NCBI RefSeq assembly: GCF_030272615.1
Contig: NC_081414.1
Location: forward strand, 577,001 to 641,000
Reading direction: 5' to 3'
DNA length: 64,000 bases
DNA from: Cryptomeria japonica
Lineage: Eukaryota > Streptophyta > Pinopsida > Cupressales > Cupressaceae
Positions 36,590-47,128 of the stretch are shown here, piece after piece. How positions within the stretch are numbered: the first letter of the stretch is position 1; the number at the start of each line of letters is the position of its first letter. A model generated the notes under the pieces. That model was not told the DNA's origin. It searched no databases and worked only from the letters and a program-made list of their open reading frames with translations. The position numbers and the translations under genes were made by a program.

Positions 36590-39500
36590 ATGGCGACTCC
36601 AAAGGCGGGAGCATCCACCAGTCGTCCAACCCTCATGAAGGAAGATCAAAAGAACGAAGAATTGGAAACCAAGATTGTGTCTAAGTGGAGCAACATTGGA
36701 GATACCAACCTGGGAAACTTCAGTGTGAAGAAGTTTCGAGAGGTCCCTTACATTGGCAAGCCGTCACCTGTCGCAAGGAGGATAATTGAAAGTGGCATCA
36801 TTAAGGCGGCCGGCTGTGCTCGCCATTATGATCCACAGTCCAGATCGATAGTGTCCAAGGAAGGAGACACTTTTGCTTATCTTTCAGAGGAAGCTATCAG
36901 TGAAGCTCTTCACTTGCCAGAACATAAAGATATGATTTATAAAAGCTTAGAAGGAGCCAGGTCCATGTACGAAGATGATCCAGACACTTGCCTAAGCATC
37001 ATCAATAAGAATTGGTTACTCAAGAGTCGTCCTCGCTTGAGCAAGATTCCGAACACACCACATAGGATCGACTTCCAGGAGGAGTACAGAGATTTGATAA
37101 CATTACTCAACCGAGTTACAGGGGCTCCTCAAGCCTTCTATTTTGAGAAGTGGATGTTCTACTTCATCCAAGTGATAGTTCAGGGAAAAGGAACAATCCA
37201 TTGGGCTAGAATGATTAGCCATTGCTTGGACGTACAGTTAAGGAGATTGAAGGCTACCAAGTCTTTCCACATGAGTTCATACATCATATATGCCTTGATC
37301 AGGAGCTTTGAGTATGCAGGACTACCTCACAGAGGAGTGATCGGAAGAGGGCCCGGGGAAGTCAGAGTTTGTGATTCCTATGTTCACTTGCATCATCCGC
37401 CAGGAAGTAACTACAAGTTAGTCAATGATACCTTCACGATGAACATCACCAGGACATTGCAAGGCGGGATTCACAACCGGCTATCTCAGGATGCACAAGA
37501 ACTTGTAAAGAGGTACGGTGCATGGTTTATCCAATTCCAGAAATTTACATATATTAGAGTTCATGGATGTCCTTCACCTCCCTACATGTTGCCAAGATAT
37601 CCGACAGACAGAATAGTGTTACTTGAGGTAACAAGACAGTTGGCAGCTTATGTGAAAGCATTCAGACACAGACATGGAAATGGAGTTCCTGTGCCTATCA
37701 TATTAGGGAATTCAGTTGAGGTATGTCCTAATGCTCTAGCTATGGATGATGCAGAGAAAGAGTTAGCTTTATATTCATTTTCATTCTTTGCCTTGAGAGA
37801 GAGCTTTGATCCATATGGGTATATAGAGGAGACAGTTGGAAGAAAATATAAGCATGAGTTTCAAATAGAGGACTTTGTGATGAATCTCTTGGATGACCTT
37901 GAAGTGAAAAGAAAGATGCATTCTAGATTGCCTTTAGACTTTATCAGAAAATGCAAAATTTACAGAGTGGCCGACCAAGCTCAGGACAGTGGCAGACATC
38001 TCCAGTCATCTTATGATCGAGAAAGCAAATCAGTGAGGCTAGATTGGAATGAACCCGAGGTTGTGGATCTAGATGCTTTGATGGCTCCAGTCTTGTCTTG
38101 TACTCGCAGATGGGTTGATGTGCAGCATCAGAAGTTGAGAGAGCAAGGCATATCTATGACTTTCACTTTGGAAGAAAGACCAGTTGAAGGAGGAGCAAGT
38201 GTAAGTGAGGGTAATCCTAATCCCAGAAATACAAGCGAAGGCAACCTTCGAAGTGTAAGTGAGGGCAATCCCCCTCCAAGAGGCTCGAAGAGGAAAGAGA
38301 GACCTGAGAAAAGAGAATCTTCCAAGAAGAAGCAAGAGGCCAACCGAGATCGTTCATCTGGCACATCTTCTCGACTTGAGAAGAGGACACTTGAGATAGA
38401 AGAGTCTATGGAATCAATGGTACAGAACAATAAAGAAGGACAGGCACCTCGAAGGTCACCAAGTGGGTCTCTCCAAGCTAATGAGCTACATGAAGATAAG
38501 GAAGATAATGAAGTAACATCTCCTCTCAGAGAAGAAGAAACATTGCCTAATGAGATACAGGTTAGAGAAACAAGATCTGCCATTCGAGATTGGTTAAAGG
38601 AGAGACTAACAAGGGTGATTGTGATCGAGGACGAAGATAATGTGATTGATTTAGAGAGCCTTGTTGGAAATTCCCAAGAAATGACAGAGAAGAGGAAGGC
38701 TACTAGGATGTCCAAGATGATCAGAGATGAGACAGGATCCAGGAAATTACAGATAGCTACACCAGCAGTGGACAAGTATGAAGGTGAGATCCTCGCAGAG
38801 GAATATGATGTAGAGACATTTGAGCTTGGTCCACTCACAGCCGAGCAGACGTTGGATGATGCCACTGATTCATTTGAGGCACTTAAGGACAAGCTTAGAG
38901 AAGAAATGGAAAAGAATAGGAAGCTTGAGCAAGAGGTCAGTGCTTGGAGGGGCTACTTTAGCCATCTCAATCAGCCTTTGAGACGTCAGGATCCAGCAGT
39001 ATCTCCTACACAGGCACGTCCCCTTGAATCAGTTGGCGAGGCAGAGAGAGTCAGGAGTTTGGTTCAGCTTATGAGCTCTTGGATTGACAAATCCCATACA
39101 GTTGCTATTGAATTTGCAACAAGGATGATGCAGACCATTCACCGAGCTATTCAAGTTCTTGAGGTCATCCACAACCTAATGATAACTGTAGCTGCTTTTG
39201 CTCATACTAAGGATGTTATCATTCCTGTCTTGCAAGTAATCAGACAAACATCAAGGAAGGTCCTAGCACAAGAAAAGATAATGGATGGAGGACCTCATAG
39301 TTTACTCCAATGGTCAACTTTACTCCAGATGAAGGAAGTTCTTTTTGAGGACATCAGTAACAAATGCAATCAAGCTGAAGAGATTATCCATCCGATCCAG
39401 GACAAAGTGTTCGAAGTATTATGTGCTATTCTTGGCAGGAGGATTGCAGTTGAGACAGATGTGGATTTGCAAGAATTAGAAGATAGAGTCAAGGTCATCT

Positions 39501-39769
39501 TTTGCAAAGATGAGAATGTTATTACAAATGAGCAACGGGATCAGATGTTTGCCACCATGCTCTTGATTGAGAAGATCAAAGAACTTGAACCTGGATGGGA
39601 CGTTGCTCTTCTCAGGGCTTTCGATCAGGTCATCCACTTGGAGGAACGAATGAAGAATCTTCTCGAGATTCCAATTGCTGAGATTGAAGGAATCGTGTCT
39701 AGATTCATTGCATATGCTAAAAAGGAGCATTGGAAAGGGAATAAGATTCTAGATGAGAGGTTGTTATAG
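36590..39769 (+). CDS. Intact LTR-encoded accessory protein (LTR B), 1059 aa
   Basis: Uninterrupted frame inside a solo LTR. I prefer ATG 36590 (MATPKAGASTSRP) because it follows the predicted intron acceptor. The frame is also open back to ATG 36545. Approximate architecture: residues 65-435 are a compact alpha-helical core (ESGIIKAAG, AYLSEEAISEALHLPEHKD, FYFEKWMFYFIQVIVQGKG, IHWARMISHCLD, KFTYIRVHGCPSPPYMLPRY). Residues 537-558 have three SEGN repeats, and a lysine/arginine-rich, NLS-like KRKERPEKRESSKKK follows at about 566-580. A charged linker has DEDNVIDLESL. A coiled coil lies at about 760-790 (LREEMEKNRKLEQEVSAW) and a leucine-rich helical C-terminus at about 815-1059. The core pattern, with E..S.ALHLP followed by a W...I.. 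helix, recalls plant-mobile-domain or Transposase_32 proteins, but no family can be confirmed by eye. No catalytic motif, signal peptide or membrane span. Function unknown; nuclear location is inferred. Confidence 0.85.
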   Translation: MATPKAGASTSRPTLMKEDQKNEELETKIVSKWSNIGDTNLGNFSVKKFREVPYIGKPSPVARRIIESGIIKAAGCARHYDPQSRSIVSKEGDTFAYLSEEAISEALHLPEHKDMIYKSLEGARSMYEDDPDTCLSIINKNWLLKSRPRLSKIPNTPHRIDFQEEYRDLITLLNRVTGAPQAFYFEKWMFYFIQVIVQGKGTIHWARMISHCLDVQLRRLKATKSFHMSSYIIYALIRSFEYAGLPHRGVIGRGPGEVRVCDSYVHLHHPPGSNYKLVNDTFTMNITRTLQGGIHNRLSQDAQELVKRYGAWFIQFQKFTYIRVHGCPSPPYMLPRYPTDRIVLLEVTRQLAAYVKAFRHRHGNGVPVPIILGNSVEVCPNALAMDDAEKELALYSFSFFALRESFDPYGYIEETVGRKYKHEFQIEDFVMNLLDDLEVKRKMHSRLPLDFIRKCKIYRVADQAQDSGRHLQSSYDRESKSVRLDWNEPEVVDLDALMAPVLSCTRRWVDVQHQKLREQGISMTFTLEERPVEGGASVSEGNPNPRNTSEGNLRSVSEGNPPPRGSKRKERPEKRESSKKKQEANRDRSSGTSSRLEKRTLEIEESMESMVQNNKEGQAPRRSPSGSLQANELHEDKEDNEVTSPLREEETLPNEIQVRETRSAIRDWLKERLTRVIVIEDEDNVIDLESLVGNSQEMTEKRKATRMSKMIRDETGSRKLQIATPAVDKYEGEILAEEYDVETFELGPLTAEQTLDDATDSFEALKDKLREEMEKNRKLEQEVSAWRGYFSHLNQPLRRQDPAVSPTQARPLESVGEAERVRSLVQLMSSWIDKSHTVAIEFATRMMQTIHRAIQVLEVIHNLMITVAAFAHTKDVIIPVLQVIRQTSRKVLAQEKIMDGGPHSLLQWSTLLQMKEVLFEDISNKCNQAEEIIHPIQDKVFEVLCAILGRRIAVETDVDLQELEDRVKVIFCKDENVITNEQRDQMFATMLLIEKIKELEPGWDVALLRAFDQVIHLEERMKNLLEIPIAEIEGIVSRFIAYAKKEHWKGNKILDERLL

Positions 39770-39962
39770 ATGTTGTGGCATCTTAATTGTCATTGGTCTA
39801 TGTCTCCTAGATTTTCATGCCAAATTTAATATTTGGCTATGCATTTAATATTGTTCAGTAAAAAGGGGGCTATTTGTAATAAACCCTAATTAGGGTTTAG
39901 GTGCCATAATCTTGGCCATTGATCTTCTTTTGATCTGGACCGTTCATTGTAATTGAGGATGC

Positions 39963-39970
39963 TATATATA
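39963..39970 (+). promoter_or_regulatory. Second TATA box of LTR B
   Basis: TATATATA in GATGCTATATATACCCTC, 194 bases after the ORF stop. It matches in position and context GGCTATATATACTC in the A LTRs and TATAAAT in LTR C. It is probably the promoter for genomic RNA in a complete element. Confidence 0.6.
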
Positions 39971-40113
39971 CCCTCATTCCTTTTCATTTTGTCATTAGAT
40001 ATCAGCATTAGTGATTAGAGATTAGCAATTTGATAGAAGCAAGTATTTTGTAGCAAGATTGAGCTTTGAAGAAGGAATTTCAAACAATTGTTGTTCATGA
40101 TGGCTTTGAGATC

Positions 40114-40119
40114 AATAAA
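40114..40119 (+). terminator. Polyadenylation signal of LTR B
   Basis: AATAAA, 144 bases downstream of the TATA box, is a reasonable signal for the R/U5 part of the LTR. The ORF transcript could use it as well. Confidence 0.45.
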
Positions 40120-41513
40120 ATATTGAAGCTATGGTGTTTTATTGCAATTCTTATGGTTATCTTCATGGTTGTTTACTTTCTTGAATCATTCTCAGTCAAA
40201 GTAGGATTTAAGTTTGAAGGACTAAGTGTTGGGCTTGATCTTTGGTGAGATTCATATTCCAAACCACTAGCTTCTTGCTGATTGTAGGAACGCCTTGCGT
40301 GGTCAACTGGATAAACTTGAATCACTCAAACCTTCAATCATTGTTGTATCTTGGATATGTGCCTTTGTGGTAGTGTCTATGATCCTTGGTGAATTGAAAA
40401 TCATTTGTTACCTTAGAAGATCGCATCAATTTCAATTGAGTTGTTATTTTATGGCAATATTGAAGTTGGTAGAATCTTGCCAAGTCTCGTCCACATTGAG
40501 TCATTCTTAGGGTTAGATTAGACCAGATCTCTTGCAAGCCCTACTCTTTTGATCTTTTTTGAGAATTCGTTTAGTTTAGGAAATTCTGCTTCGGAAACGT
40601 AAGGCCCCTCGATGACACAGCAATCACAACGACCACTGGTGCTTATCCACACGTAGAGACCCTACTTAAAAGAACATTGAAGTCACCCTAACTGATCCTT
40701 CTTGCGATATCTTCTGCAGTTAGAGATTTTATTCAAGAGAGGATAAGGTACCCTTGGGTATTTTATTCTGTGTATGATTGTGTACAAAATACACGTCAAC
40801 AGAACCTAGAACTTGTCTTACCCGCTGGGCTAAGTTGTTTCGCTGTGATTTCAAAGAAGAGATTGGTGATACAATTTCCCTTTTGAGTAGAATCATGGGT
40901 TTAGAGCATTCAAATGTCTTTGAACCATGGATGTATTAGTTCATCGTACTTATCAGACAGTCTCAACACATCTTTTGGGGTGAAATCATTAGTGATGCTA
41001 TGTGTGAGCAGCTTGCCAGAGTTACCACCACTTTGACGTTCTACATGAACTCATACTTTGTATGTATAGTAGCATCACTCAGACACTTTCCCGGTCTTTC
41101 TACCAAGGGTGATCGCTCGCTTGTGCCTATGTGGGATTACTATGATCAGTTGCCTTTGAGACCTAGCAAATTGCATTACAGGAGAGTCCAGGATGCTTTC
41201 TATGGCCACTACATGTGTCTATTTGACAGAACATTGAGGAACAAAAGAGTGTCAAATGCTGCATGGGAGAAAGATAATGAGTATGGGTGTCTTTTATTTC
41301 AATTCCCAACATTTACTTATTTGAGAGTTGGATGCTATAGTGGGCAGCCATACATGCTTCCAAGATATCCAACCGACAAAATCATTCTTATGGAATTGGG
41401 AAGACAACTCATGGCAATTCATGCACAACAATCAGTTTGACATAAGGTTGGGATGGGGATATCTTCTAATAACCCATTGCAGATTGGTCAATATTCTCTC
41501 ATGACATCCACGA

Positions 41514-43252
41514 TGAAATGTCCCTTTCTATGGTATATAATAATAAATTAAAATATTAAAATATATATATTAATAAAATAAAATACAAAAATCTATATAA
41601 TAATAAATAGAATATGATATATATATATATATATATTTTCAAATTAAAAGATTGATATTAATTGGTGCCTTATTTCCTTGTGCTGCCAGCCGTAACTTTC
41701 ACAAGGGAACCCCAGCACTTAGAGGAGACAATTTCTGACAAGAGATCTCTCTTGTCTGACTTTGTTAGATTTTATTAAGGCTTGGGGAATTTCTTTAACT
41801 AACCGTGTATTTCTCTATCACAAACATCGCAGCCCTATGAAAATCATTTTAAACAATCAAGAGTTAATAAAGATAACAGCGATTCATAAAACAAATGAAT
41901 TTAATAAAAAATTAAATTAAAGTAAGAGTTTTTCGGGGAAGCAACTGAAAGGTTTTGAATTAAAAATAATTTATCAAAGGCAGCAATTGTTTGAAAAGGG
42001 TATGACCGTTTGCCCATTGAGGAGGGGATATTTAATAAGAACACATGGAACAAGAAAATAGGAAAAAATACGAAGATAATCTCTCCAGTTTGCCAGCAAA
42101 GAAGAAAGAATAAGGATTGGGTCTGCCGGTAGATAAAAAGAATAATACGAGCAGTGACAGGTTTGAACTCAGAATATCTACGACCCTCCGATTTAACATT
42201 AAATATGTTAGCCAATATTTTATATATATGCTAAAATCTTATATAAATATTTCTGGATATAAATCATTGTGACAGTATTAATTAGATTGATAACATCAAT
42301 CAAATATAAAGTTAAAAGGGCAAATAACATACAGTTATTTAAACAACATTAAAATGGCAATACTGTTAGATCCAACATATATTCAATCGATGCATGAATC
42401 TAAGTGTATATAAAAGACAAATCAAATTCAGTCTGTACAAACTATTGTAATACTATTAAATCATACAATGCTAATAATGAAAGGCATAATATAATAAATA
42501 TAATAATAAATGATTAATACTGATGCAAAGTAGCATTAAAAAAAATGCATTAATGACAATCTAACATAAGGCACTAATATAATATAATGTGGTAACTATA
42601 TCAGGTATAAGTGAATAAGATGAATTGAATAATAATATCGCAAAGGTTCATTGAATGCGGGGGACTCTTTCTTAAGTACGTTACTCCATGATGGATGCCT
42701 AACACCTGCCACATGGAGCCAAGAGGGGTGAAGCATCTGCTCTTGGGCTTAAGGAGAGATGGTGGTTGTGATGAGGGGGAACGGCAATAGAACACCTCGC
42801 TGGGTACGCCACTCCATGATGGATGTCTAGCACCTGCCATATGGAGCCAAGGGGGATATGGTATTCTGCCCTTGGGCCTAGGAGGGATGGTTTCTTGGAC
42901 ACCCTATCCAACTAGCCTGCCCTAGTGTAATTAAGAATTGGATATTAAGAAGAGCAACTAATCTATAATCTGACTTTATCTAACAAATCAGATTGTACCT
43001 AACAAATATAACAATCTTAATTTGTCTAATAGATCTCACACTAATGGTAATTAATACATTAAGATGTACAACTCTCAATATACTTTTTAGTATGTGTTCT
43101 AGTTTTAATAAGTATTGTTTTATATATATCTTCTCTGGTTTTTATGCAGGAAAACAGTAAACAGAGGTATTTTCCATAACTTAACTTATTTATTTTAGAT
43201 TTGGGTAAATTTGGGTTAAATCTTAAGGCATAACTAACTAGGGGACACTACA
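41514..43252 (+). mobile_element. Solo LTR D (1.7 kb) inside LTR C
   Basis: Termini TGAAATGTCCC and GGGACACTACA. Perfect duplication CACGA at 41509-41513 and 43253-43257. AT-rich with TA runs near 41615. Close to the 3' end, TTTTATGCAG|GAAAACAG resembles a splice acceptor. End sequences and layout are shared with LTR I (53594-54928). No coding region. Confidence 0.82.
42677..42892 (+). repeat. Direct repeat inside LTR D
   Basis: Two copies of an about 88-base unit start at 42677 and 42804 (GTACG..ACTCCATGATGGATG, then CACCTGCCA.ATGGAGCC and CTTGGGC.TA.GAG.GATGGT). Confidence 0.8.
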
Positions 43253-45737
43253 CACGAAGGCTAGAGCAATGGAGATTGAGATGCAGGAGATCAAACTCAA
43301 AAGGTTCAAACCGAGAGCAGATTTTGATTAGAGGGGCATGAAGGAAAGGATTAAAAGATCCTTTATCCATGTGCATCGCATAGAGGACTTCTGGATTGAT
43401 CTTCGCACAGAAGAGGAGATCCGTAGGATGGACTATTGCAGGCTCACACTTGAGCAAATTGTTGATTTGAACCTTGCTAGCATTCCTGAAGGAATGGTTG
43501 ATGATGGGAATGTACTCGATTCCGAGTATGTTGAAAAAAGAGTCGAGGAAGCACCACTTCCATCGATTCAATGGTCACAGAAGGAATGTACTTCCATTCT
43601 TGATAGATTTTAGCCTGTCTTAGCTAACACCAATGCTCTGCTCAAAAGCAATGGCGTTAGACTCATCAAAATCAAGATTGGAAAAGAAGATGATTCTACA
43701 GGGTCTATCGGACGCAAGTCTGAAATTAGAGTTGATAACAAGGAAGGTGGTTCCTCTTCTACTACAAGGATCAAGCTGAAAGTTAGCGAAGCAATGGTGA
43801 TTCCTCCCGAAGAAGTGACAGTGAAAGGGATAGAGAAACCACAGCTTCATATTCCTGTCATTGCTCTTGAAGATCCAGAAGAAGAGCAACAAGAAGATGA
43901 TGCTCCTATGTCCACAACCTCGGAGTCACCTCTTGAAGTTCCTTCTCAAATCCCTTTGGATTTGCCTATGTCTCCTTTTGAGACATATGTGGATTCTTTC
44001 TCCACCATCCACATTGATCCCGTTCCATTAAGTATGAATGCAGAGAGTGTCATTCCAATTTCGGCAACAAAACCATCTCTTGATCACACATAGGAAGATT
44101 TGCAAAATATCTTTGAGGATAACCGTACCCATGTCTCTTTGCCTGGCTTGTCATTATCGGAGATTGATACTTCTACTTCTGGTTTTGACAAATTCATGTT
44201 GCAGGCATCACATCCTCCAGTGACTGAATGGGCCATGGTTGCTGTTCAGATAGAAACCTCTCCCAGGGTGACCACTATAGTTCAAATAGAAACTGCTTCT
44301 TCCCTACCTCCAGCTGCTTCTTAGGCAAATTCAATGGCCTTACCTGCACGACTAAGCTCTTTCACTCGTAAGAGAAAGAAGCAAGAGATTTCTCCTGACA
44401 TCATAGATTTTCAGCAACTCAAACAAATTAAACCCAAGGTTGCTAAAAAAGCTAAAACAATTTTGAGAGTGACAGCTGACAGCAACAAGATGAAAGTTGC
44501 AGAGATCGTTGAACCAATGGTAGATAAGCCACATGAAGAGATGCAAGCTTCTGACTACAAAATCACCAAGGTGGAGCTTGGTAAACAAACACATGCAGTT
44601 TTCATGCATGATGCTCATCATTCAGTGACTTCATTGGTGCAATGATACGATGAACTCCTAACGAAGAAAGACAAGCCGGAGGAAGAGAATTTGCAACTCA
44701 TTTCAGTTATTCAGAAGATCACCAAGTCTTCTGAAGAAGGGACCAATCCTTCGACTTCTTTCAATACCAACGAATCAGTTCAGGAAATTGAAAGAGCTGC
44801 TTAGAAAGCGCAAGCACTAGATTCTTTGGTAGATCAAATTATTGATCTATGTGTTCGAGTCTTGGAGGAGGTTTTCAAGTCGATGGTCGAGCTGGAAATG
44901 ATCAAAGAGTAGTTGAATCAGACTTTTGCAATGTTCAAACAAAATTTGGAGAAGGTTGAAAGTAGCTTGAAAGTTTGGCACAAGATGCCACAGGAAAAGC
45001 TGAAAGTTTTACAAGGGAATGGCATCCTTCCTACTAGAACCATGTATCTAGAATTTGGAGAACTTGTAGAAAATAAATCCGTTGTCCTGAAATCACTTAT
45101 TGAAGAAATTGATGATACTTTGGGATTGCGCATGGAAGTGTTGCAAGATATTGTTTTTCATTGTGAGAAAGTTTCTTGTAAAATTGTATATCAGAATGTG
45201 GAGTTGTTGCCAAAAGAAGATGTTCTTTCAGATTTGAGAAGGAAGATTCAACAGGAATGTCAGGATGAACAATTTTCAGTTGCATTAATCCAAACCTTGG
45301 CGAAGTACCAATTTTTTTTGGAGGAAATCCAGGCTACTCTTGAGAAGCATGATTCTGCGATTCTTAGTTACAGTGATACCATTGTCAAAACAATGATTGT
45401 TGCTAAGAACACCCATGAGCCAAATCCTGATGACCTACAAGGAATTATCCAGAGGTTTGAAGAATACATGGCCAGACATGCTACCGTATAAGTGTTTTCA
45501 ACACTTAATTTATATTTCAGAATTGTAATTTCATGATCGTAGTTTTTCTTTTGACAAGTTTACTTGTAGAAACACTTCTGTAATTTTGAGTTGATCACTT
45601 GCATTTTTGTAAATACAAGTAAGCTGATTACAAGTCAATTTAGAATAGGACTTGTAATTTTGAATAAGTCATAGTTAGTTGTTGAAAAGGTCCAAGTTAA
45701 TTGGAATCCTCCCTTCTTTTTCTCAAGACTCCTCTCC

Positions 45738-45744
45738 TATAAAT
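45738..45744 (+). promoter_or_regulatory. Second TATA box of LTR C
   Basis: TATAAAT in CTCTCCTATAAATACTTGAG, 247 bases after the frame ends at 45491. Position equivalent to 39963 in B and 7528 in A. Confidence 0.6.
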
Positions 45745-46534
45745 ACTTGAGGGGGTCTATTGTATCTTTTATCTTTTTGGAAAGCAAGAAAACTCTACAG
45801 GATCTTCTACTCATAAAGACTTTAAGCTTTATAGTTGTAAATTTGCCATCTTTGAGTAATACAAAAGAAGTGAGTAATTTCAGACTTTGTTTTGAAGTCT
45901 TGCTTTGTCCATTTGTGTTCTTATGTCATTTTGGGGTATAACTTTGTGTTTACTTTGAAGATTGTATAAGGCTGCTAAAGAGAGCTTCATTTCATCTAAT
46001 TGCAGACTTTGTGTTGCAGCTAGTGGGAGTGGAATTAGTTTAAGAATTACAATTAGAGTTGAGAGGTATCTCAAGACTTTGTGTTTGTGATAAATTTTCA
46101 TATAGATTAGTTTTAGAGAGCATTCTATTTGTAGACTTTGTGCTGTTGTGTATTGCATTTGGTTCTGAAAGTTATTATTACAAAAGGTTGATAGGATCGC
46201 AGATATTCAAGACTTTGACCTTGATATTGTTTTCCCGTCCCGGAGGAAGTGACGAAAATCTTTGGATTTTTCAAGAAACTTCATTTCCTCTTTTTCATTT
46301 TATGATACAAGTTATTACTGATATTTGCTTTTAATTGCTATTCTTTTATGTGAAGAGGAAAGAATATAGTTTTTCTTTAAAGAAGAAGGAAAACCGTTAT
46401 CCCATTCATGTTAAATTAGTTTAGATAGGGGGAGCCTTCCCTTAGAATTAGGAGAGTATTTACTCACATGTTGTGGCTGAAATCGACAATTTTTATAGCT
46501 GTTGAGGTGTACAAAATTTTCAACCAACAACCTG

Positions 46535-46653
46535 TTAATGCTAGATACAATTGCGAGACTTAATGAATCCACGAGAGGCGGTTAATCCATGTCGCGAACC
46601 CAAGCGTTGCGTTGCACAACACAAGGAGACCAAGGGTGCACACCTTGCAACAG
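46535..46653 (-). repeat. SINE-like repeat, remainder of unit 2
   Basis: Matches unit 1 from GATACAATTGCGAGACTTAA to CACCTTGCAACA, continuing the unit cut by LTR C. Confidence 0.6.
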
Positions 46654-47123
46654 ATGGGGCCATCTTATTGTAGAGTTTGACCATTCAAACTATTCAAACA
46701 AATTTTTATTTATATTGTTATATATATTTTTTATAATTAAATTTTAAATTGACATTTTTTTCTAGTTTTTGTGGGTGAAATTTTTATTTTTATTTTGTAA
46801 TATATTTTTAGAATTTTATGTTTTAAACTTAATTTTTTATAATTTTTTAAAATAATGTAATTATTTAACTTATATTAATTAATGTTATTATAAAATTTAA
46901 AATGCTATATTATAAAACATTAAAATGTTTTATGATGAAATATTTCAATTTTTTTATATACATTTTTTTGATCATTCAAAAGCAGTAGAGGGGCTGCACT
47001 CATTTATATTAATATTAATCAAAATTACAAGTATATATCATATCCGTACTTGCAGATAGCCACCATCATAGTCATAGACCTAAACTACCCAAAATGTCAC
47101 TGTGGATTACATACTTTCGTACT
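46654..47123. other. Unassigned AT-rich sequence
   Basis: Very AT-rich, no coding or repeat hallmark recognised. Continues across element G to 53344. Confidence 0.4.
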
Positions 47124-47128
47124 ATCAT

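Larger units (their letters stand above)
33211..40801 (+). mobile_element. Solo LTR B, giant (7.6 kb), with intact ORF
   Basis: Perfect target-site duplication GAACC at 33206-33210 and 40802-40806. Termini are TGTTGTGACC and ACGTCAACA. No gag, pol, primer site or internal second LTR. Layout: 450 bases, then a regular hairpin-repeat array (33664-35760), TATA box 36087, 5' UTR intron, the frame 36590-39769, second TATA 39963, AATAAA 40114 and LTR end. It lies inside the coding frame of LTR C, so it is younger than C. Confidence 0.85.
32741..45491 (+). pseudogene. LTR-encoded accessory protein in LTR C, split by B and D
   Basis: Starts at ATG 32741 (MTDLPASSSQKK). Segment 1 (to 33210) has DFLKRVKNP, FPVAAIELGFVLACAAHFD and EGEVVIRLDAETIEKIFKMP. 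Segment 2 (40807-41513) has LLSRIMGLEHSNVFEPWMY, FWGEIISDAMCEQL and TFTYLRVGCYSGQPYMLPRY. Segment 3 (43258-45491) has HRIEDFWIDL, RLTLEQIVDLNLASIPEG, a long charged linker and a helical tail ending in a 192-residue open stretch (44913-45491). Across both insertions, removing the insert and one target copy keeps the reading frame. Decay stops include TAG at about 32797, TAG at 33020, TAG at about 40938, TGA at 41440 and TAG at about 43330. Homologous over its length to the intact B protein. Confidence 0.78.
30824..46529 (+). mobile_element. Solo LTR C, giant, ORF-bearing, split by solo LTRs B and D
   Basis: The pieces 30824-33210, 40807-41513 and 43258-46529 add up to about 6.4 kb. Termini are TGTTGTCTG and CAACCAACA. 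The flanking duplication is CCCTG (30819-30823) and ACCTG (46530-46534), one mismatch. Unit 1 of the target repeat reads ACCTG at the same place, which supports the site. No internal gag-pol or second LTR is present, hence solo LTR. Layout matches the A LTR: non-coding start, TATA-like box, 5' UTR donor, long frame, second TATA box (45738), then end. Confidence 0.8.

Noticed and set aside
38128-38892. 254-residue antisense frame opposite the B ORF
   Set aside because: Serine-rich antisense of the acidic/lysine-rich linker; a shadow of the B coding sequence.
33211-40801. Stand-alone single-gene DNA transposon
   Set aside because: TG...CA ends, a 5-bp target duplication, a second promoter and AATAAA near the 3' end, and the parallel with the paired LTRs of element A all fit a solo LTR better.
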